A stretch of DNA of 5,833 bases from Betaproteobacteria bacterium (GTDB lineage Bacteria > Pseudomonadota > Gammaproteobacteria > Burkholderiales > Burkholderiaceae_C): contig VBDL01000175.1 of NCBI GenBank assembly GCA_005884255.1, forward strand, positions 1 through 5,833, written 5' to 3'. Positions 3,438 through 5,833 of the stretch are shown in pieces. The notes beneath the pieces were generated by a model. The model did not search any database and was not told where the DNA came from. It saw only the letters and a list, made by a program, of their open reading frames with translations. Within the stretch, counting starts at the first letter, position 1. Every line of letters starts with the position of its first letter. A program made the position numbers and the translations under genes.

Positions 3438-5660
3438 ATGACGCAAGTCAGCCTCAGTCCGTCGCTGCGCGACTACCAGCTCGGCGACAACCTGGCCGCA
3501 CCCCATGGCCAGGTCTTTCTCACCGGCACGCAGGCGCTGGTGAAGCTCACGCTGATGCAGCGCGCGCTCGACAAGCGCCAAGGCCTGAACACCGCCGGCT
3601 TCGTGTCCGGCTACCGCGGCAGCCCGCTGGGCATGGTCGACCTGCAGCTGTGGAAGGCCCAGGCGCTGCTCGATGCCGCCGGCGTCGATTTCCTGCCGGC
3701 CATCAACGAAGACCTCGCGGCCACCGCGTGCCTGGGCACGCAGCGCGTCGCGCTCGATGCGAAGCGCCGCGTCGATGGCGTGAGCGCGCTGTGGTACGGC
3801 AAGGGCCCCGGTGTCGACCGCTCCGGCGATGCGCTGAAGCACGGCAACGCCTATGGCTCGAGTCCGCTGGGCGGCGTGCTCGTCGTGGCGGGGGACGACC
3901 ACGGCTGCGTGTCGTCGTCGATGCCGCACCAGTCCGACCTCGCGCTGCAGGCCTGGAGCATGCCGGTGCTGCATCCGGCCAACGTCGCCGAGTACCTGGA
4001 GTTCGGGCTCTACGGCTGGGCGCTGTCGCGCTTCTCCGGTGCGTGGGTGGGCTTCAAGGCGATCAGCGAGGTGGTCGAGTCGGGCATGACGGTCGACCTC
4101 GATGCGGTGCCGTTCGACTTCGAGCATCCGGTCGACTTCAAGCCCGCGATGCCCTTGCACGTGCGCGCGGTGGACCTGCCATCGCTGGAGATCGAGGCGC
4201 GGCTCGCGGCCAAGCTCGATGCGGTGCGCGCGTTCGCGCAGCTCAACTCGGTGGACAAGCACATCGTCGCCAGCCCGCGCGCGACGCTCGGCATCGTCAC
4301 CGTCGGCAAGGCGCACTTCGATTTCATGGAGGTGCTGCGCCGGCTCGATCTCGACCCCAACGCGCTGGCCGCGGCCGGCGTGCGCGTCTACAAGATCGGT
4401 CTGGTGTTCCCGCTGGAGCCGACGCGCTTGCGCGAGTTCGCGCAGGGGCTCGACGAGCTGCTGGTGATCGAGGAGAAGGCGCCAGTGGTCGAGCGGCAGA
4501 TCAAGGAGCTGCTGTACGAGATGCCGGATACGCAGCGCCCGCGCATCGCCGGCAAGACCGACCCGCGCGGTGCGCCGCTGATCCCGGCGGCCGGCGAGCT
4601 GCGCCCGTCGCGCGTGATGCCGGTGGTCGCCGAATGGCTGGCGCGGCTCAATCCCGCGCTCGACCGCCGCCACCTGGTGGTCGACTTCACGATGCCGAAG
4701 CTCTTGTCCAACGCCGCCGATGCGGTGCGCCGGCAACCGTACTTCTGCTCCGGCTGCCCGCACAACACCAGCACGAAGCTGCCCGAAGGCTCGCGTGCGC
4801 TGGCCGGCATCGGCTGCCACTTCATGGCCAGCTGGATGGAGCGCCACACCTCGGGGCTGATCCAGATGGGCGCCGAGGGCGTCGACTGGGTCGCGCATTC
4901 GCGCTTCACCAGCGAGCCGCACGTGTTCCAGAACCTGGGCGACGGCACCTACTACCACTCGGGCTATCTGGCGATCCGCCAGGCGGTGGCGGCGAACACG
5001 ACGATCACCTACAAGATCCTCTACAACGACGCGGTCGCGATGACCGGCGGCCAGCCGGTGGACGGCAAGATCGGCGTGCCGGAGATCGCGCGCCAGGTCG
5101 AGGCCGAGGGCGCGGCGCGCGTCGCGGTCGTGTCCGACGACATCGCCAAGTACCGCGGCCGCGAGGCCGAGTTCCCGCGCGACACCACGTTCCACGAGCG
5201 CGTCGAGCTCGACGTGGTGCAGCGCGAGCTGCGCGACGTGCGCGGCGTCAGCATCCTCATCTACGACCAGACTTGCGCCGCCGAGGCGGCGCATCTTCAT
5301 CAACGAGCAGGTCTGCGAAGGCTGCGGCGATTGCGGGCAGGCGTCGAACTGCCTGTCGGTGATTCCGGTGGAGACCGACTGGGGCCGCAAGCGGCAGATC
5401 GAGCAGAGCTCGTGCAACAAGGACTACTCCTGCGTCAACGGCTTCTGCCCGAGCTTCGTGTCGCTGTATGGCGCGGTGCCGAAGAAGCGCGTCGGCTCGG
5501 GCTTCCATGCCGACGAGCTGGCGCGCGAGATCGCAGCCATTCAAGCGCCGCCGCCGTGGACCTGGACCGGCCCGTTCGATCTCTTGGTCACCGGCGTCGG
5601 CGGCACCGGCGTGATCACCGTCGGCGCGCTGGTCACGATGGCCGCGCATCTGGAGGGTAA
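3438..5660 (+). CDS. Indolepyruvate ferredoxin oxidoreductase, alpha part, frameshifted after codon 616
   Basis: The enzyme oxidatively decarboxylates indolepyruvate and related aromatic 2-oxoacids to acyl-CoA using TPP and iron-sulfur clusters, with electrons passed to ferredoxin. In betaproteobacteria alpha, ferredoxin and gamma parts are fused in one protein of roughly 1,150-1,200 residues. Residues 1-616 are normal: MTQVSLSPSLRDYQLGDN start, GFVSGYRGSPLGMVD (about 54-68), GKGPGVDRSGDALKHGN, CSGCPHN (C437, C440), then the TPP motif GDG (501-503) to N530 with MTGGQPVDG. After ILIYDQTCAAE (E616, ending at 5285) the frame turns into an arginine-rich, non-homologous tail of about 124 residues and stops at 5658-5660. 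The expected continuation lies in the +1 frame from 5287. ATG at 3438 has GAGG (3427-3430) at 7 nt; an in-frame ATG at 3396 lacks such a site. As read, this is a pseudogene or a sequence error. Confidence 0.85.
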   Translation: MTQVSLSPSLRDYQLGDNLAAPHGQVFLTGTQALVKLTLMQRALDKRQGLNTAGFVSGYRGSPLGMVDLQLWKAQALLDAAGVDFLPAINEDLAATACLGTQRVALDAKRRVDGVSALWYGKGPGVDRSGDALKHGNAYGSSPLGGVLVVAGDDHGCVSSSMPHQSDLALQAWSMPVLHPANVAEYLEFGLYGWALSRFSGAWVGFKAISEVVESGMTVDLDAVPFDFEHPVDFKPAMPLHVRAVDLPSLEIEARLAAKLDAVRAFAQLNSVDKHIVASPRATLGIVTVGKAHFDFMEVLRRLDLDPNALAAAGVRVYKIGLVFPLEPTRLREFAQGLDELLVIEEKAPVVERQIKELLYEMPDTQRPRIAGKTDPRGAPLIPAAGELRPSRVMPVVAEWLARLNPALDRRHLVVDFTMPKLLSNAADAVRRQPYFCSGCPHNTSTKLPEGSRALAGIGCHFMASWMERHTSGLIQMGAEGVDWVAHSRFTSEPHVFQNLGDGTYYHSGYLAIRQAVAANTTITYKILYNDAVAMTGGQPVDGKIGVPEIARQVEAEGAARVAVVSDDIAKYRGREAEFPRDTTFHERVELDVVQRELRDVRGVSILIYDQTCAAEAAHLHQRAGLRRLRRLRAGVELPVGDSGGDRLGPQAADRAELVQQGLLLRQRLLPELRVAVWRGAEEARRLGLPCRRAGARDRSHSSAAAVDLDRPVRSLGHRRRRHRRDHRRRAGHDGRASGG
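5275..5292. repeat. Perfect 8-bp hairpin at the frameshift junction
   Basis: GCGCCGCC (5275-5282) and GGCGGCGC (5285-5292) are perfectly complementary around a 2-nt loop, GA. The hairpin spans codons TGC-GCC-GCC-GAG, which end the correct alpha frame, and the first codons of the resumed frame. All 16 stem bases are G or C. The coincidence with the break suggests a deletion or read artefact at a structure-prone, repeat-rich site. Confidence 0.8.
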
Positions 5661-5833
5661 GCAGGCCTCGATCCTCGACTTCATGGGCTTCGCGCAAAAG
5701 GGCGGCGCAGTGCTCAGCTACGTGCGCCTGGCGCCGAGCGCCGACCAGCTCAACCAGGTGCGCATCGACACGCAGCAGGCCGACGCCATCCTCGCCTGCG
5801 ACATGGTGGTCGGCGCGTCGGCCGAGGCGCTGG
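5287..5833 (+). pseudogene. Ferredoxin and gamma domains of the indolepyruvate oxidoreductase, out of frame
   Basis: This is the continuation of the same gene in the +1 frame, open to the right edge (182 codons). It starts RRIFINEQV and has VCEGCGDCGQASNCLSV, a C-x2-C-x2-C-x5-C cluster motif (Cys codons at 5314, 5323, 5332, 5350). SSCNKDYSCVNGFCPSF follows with three more Cys (5413, 5431, 5446). The gamma-type domain then begins with LLVTGVGGTGVITVGALV (GxGGxG at 5593-5610), FMGFAQKGGAVLSYVRLAP and ACDMVVGASAEAL. All conserved residues I expect are present and no stop interrupts the frame, so the lesion is recent or not real. No good ribosome-binding site precedes an internal start near 5287, so it probably would not be made as a separate protein. 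Confidence 0.8.

Noticed and set aside
5275..5300. Programmed ribosomal frameshift as the cause of the frame change
   Set aside because: No slippery heptamer is visible and about 14 linker residues seem to be absent as well, so a deletion or sequencing artefact explains it better.
3650..5362. Long plus-strand frame in another phase inside the oxidoreductase (570 codons)
   Set aside because: The product is almost only Arg, Ala and Gly and overlaps the conserved TPP enzyme throughout, so it is a composition shadow.
3204..5420. Very long open frame on the minus strand opposite the oxidoreductase (738 codons)
   Set aside because: It mirrors the coding strand of a well-supported enzyme. Its translation is rich in Arg, His, Ala, Val and Asp with no recognisable domain, as expected from antisense of high-GC codons.

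Overview
The window is high-GC, gene-dense DNA with GC-rich third codon positions. Its gene types (a leucine-catabolism carboxylase behind a LiuR-like palindrome, a fused indolepyruvate ferredoxin oxidoreductase, short conserved proteins of unknown role) fit a betaproteobacterium, most likely Burkholderiales of the Rubrivivax/Leptothrix/Methylibium sort. That placement rests on remembered protein families, not on a search.

Layout. At the left edge (1-185, minus) is the start of mccB, the carboxyltransferase subunit of 3-methylcrotonyl-CoA carboxylase, with a LiuR-like palindrome at 237-260. Divergent from it is a two-CBS-domain protein (371-814, plus, GTG start). It converges with a 79-residue protein of unknown role (843-1082, minus), with a small stem-loop between them. 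That gene is divergent from a Crp/Fnr-family regulator (1156-1875, plus). The regulator's 3' end overlaps, tail to tail by 47 bp, a diguanylate cyclase (1829-2593, minus). The cyclase lies 1 nt downstream of a GlsB/YeaQ-type small membrane protein (2595-2864, minus), so these two look like a translationally coupled operon. A 185-bp divergent spacer with a perfect 14-bp palindrome leads to an 80-residue protein of unknown role (3050-3292, plus). After a 145-bp structured leader comes a long indolepyruvate ferredoxin oxidoreductase gene (from 3438, plus), which runs off the right edge.

How the genes relate. There is no single pathway. Two ends concern amino-acid breakdown: leucine through MccB, and aromatic 2-oxoacids through the ferredoxin oxidoreductase. 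The middle is signalling and stress: CBS sensor, Crp-like regulator, c-di-GMP synthase and stress membrane protein.

The strongest anomaly is in the oxidoreductase. The reading frame breaks at about 5285, exactly at a perfect 18-bp hairpin, and an arginine-rich linker of about 14 residues seems to be missing. The ferredoxin and gamma domains continue intact in the +1 frame. I see no phage, IS element, CRISPR array, tRNA or rRNA, and nothing that amounts to a new multi-gene system.
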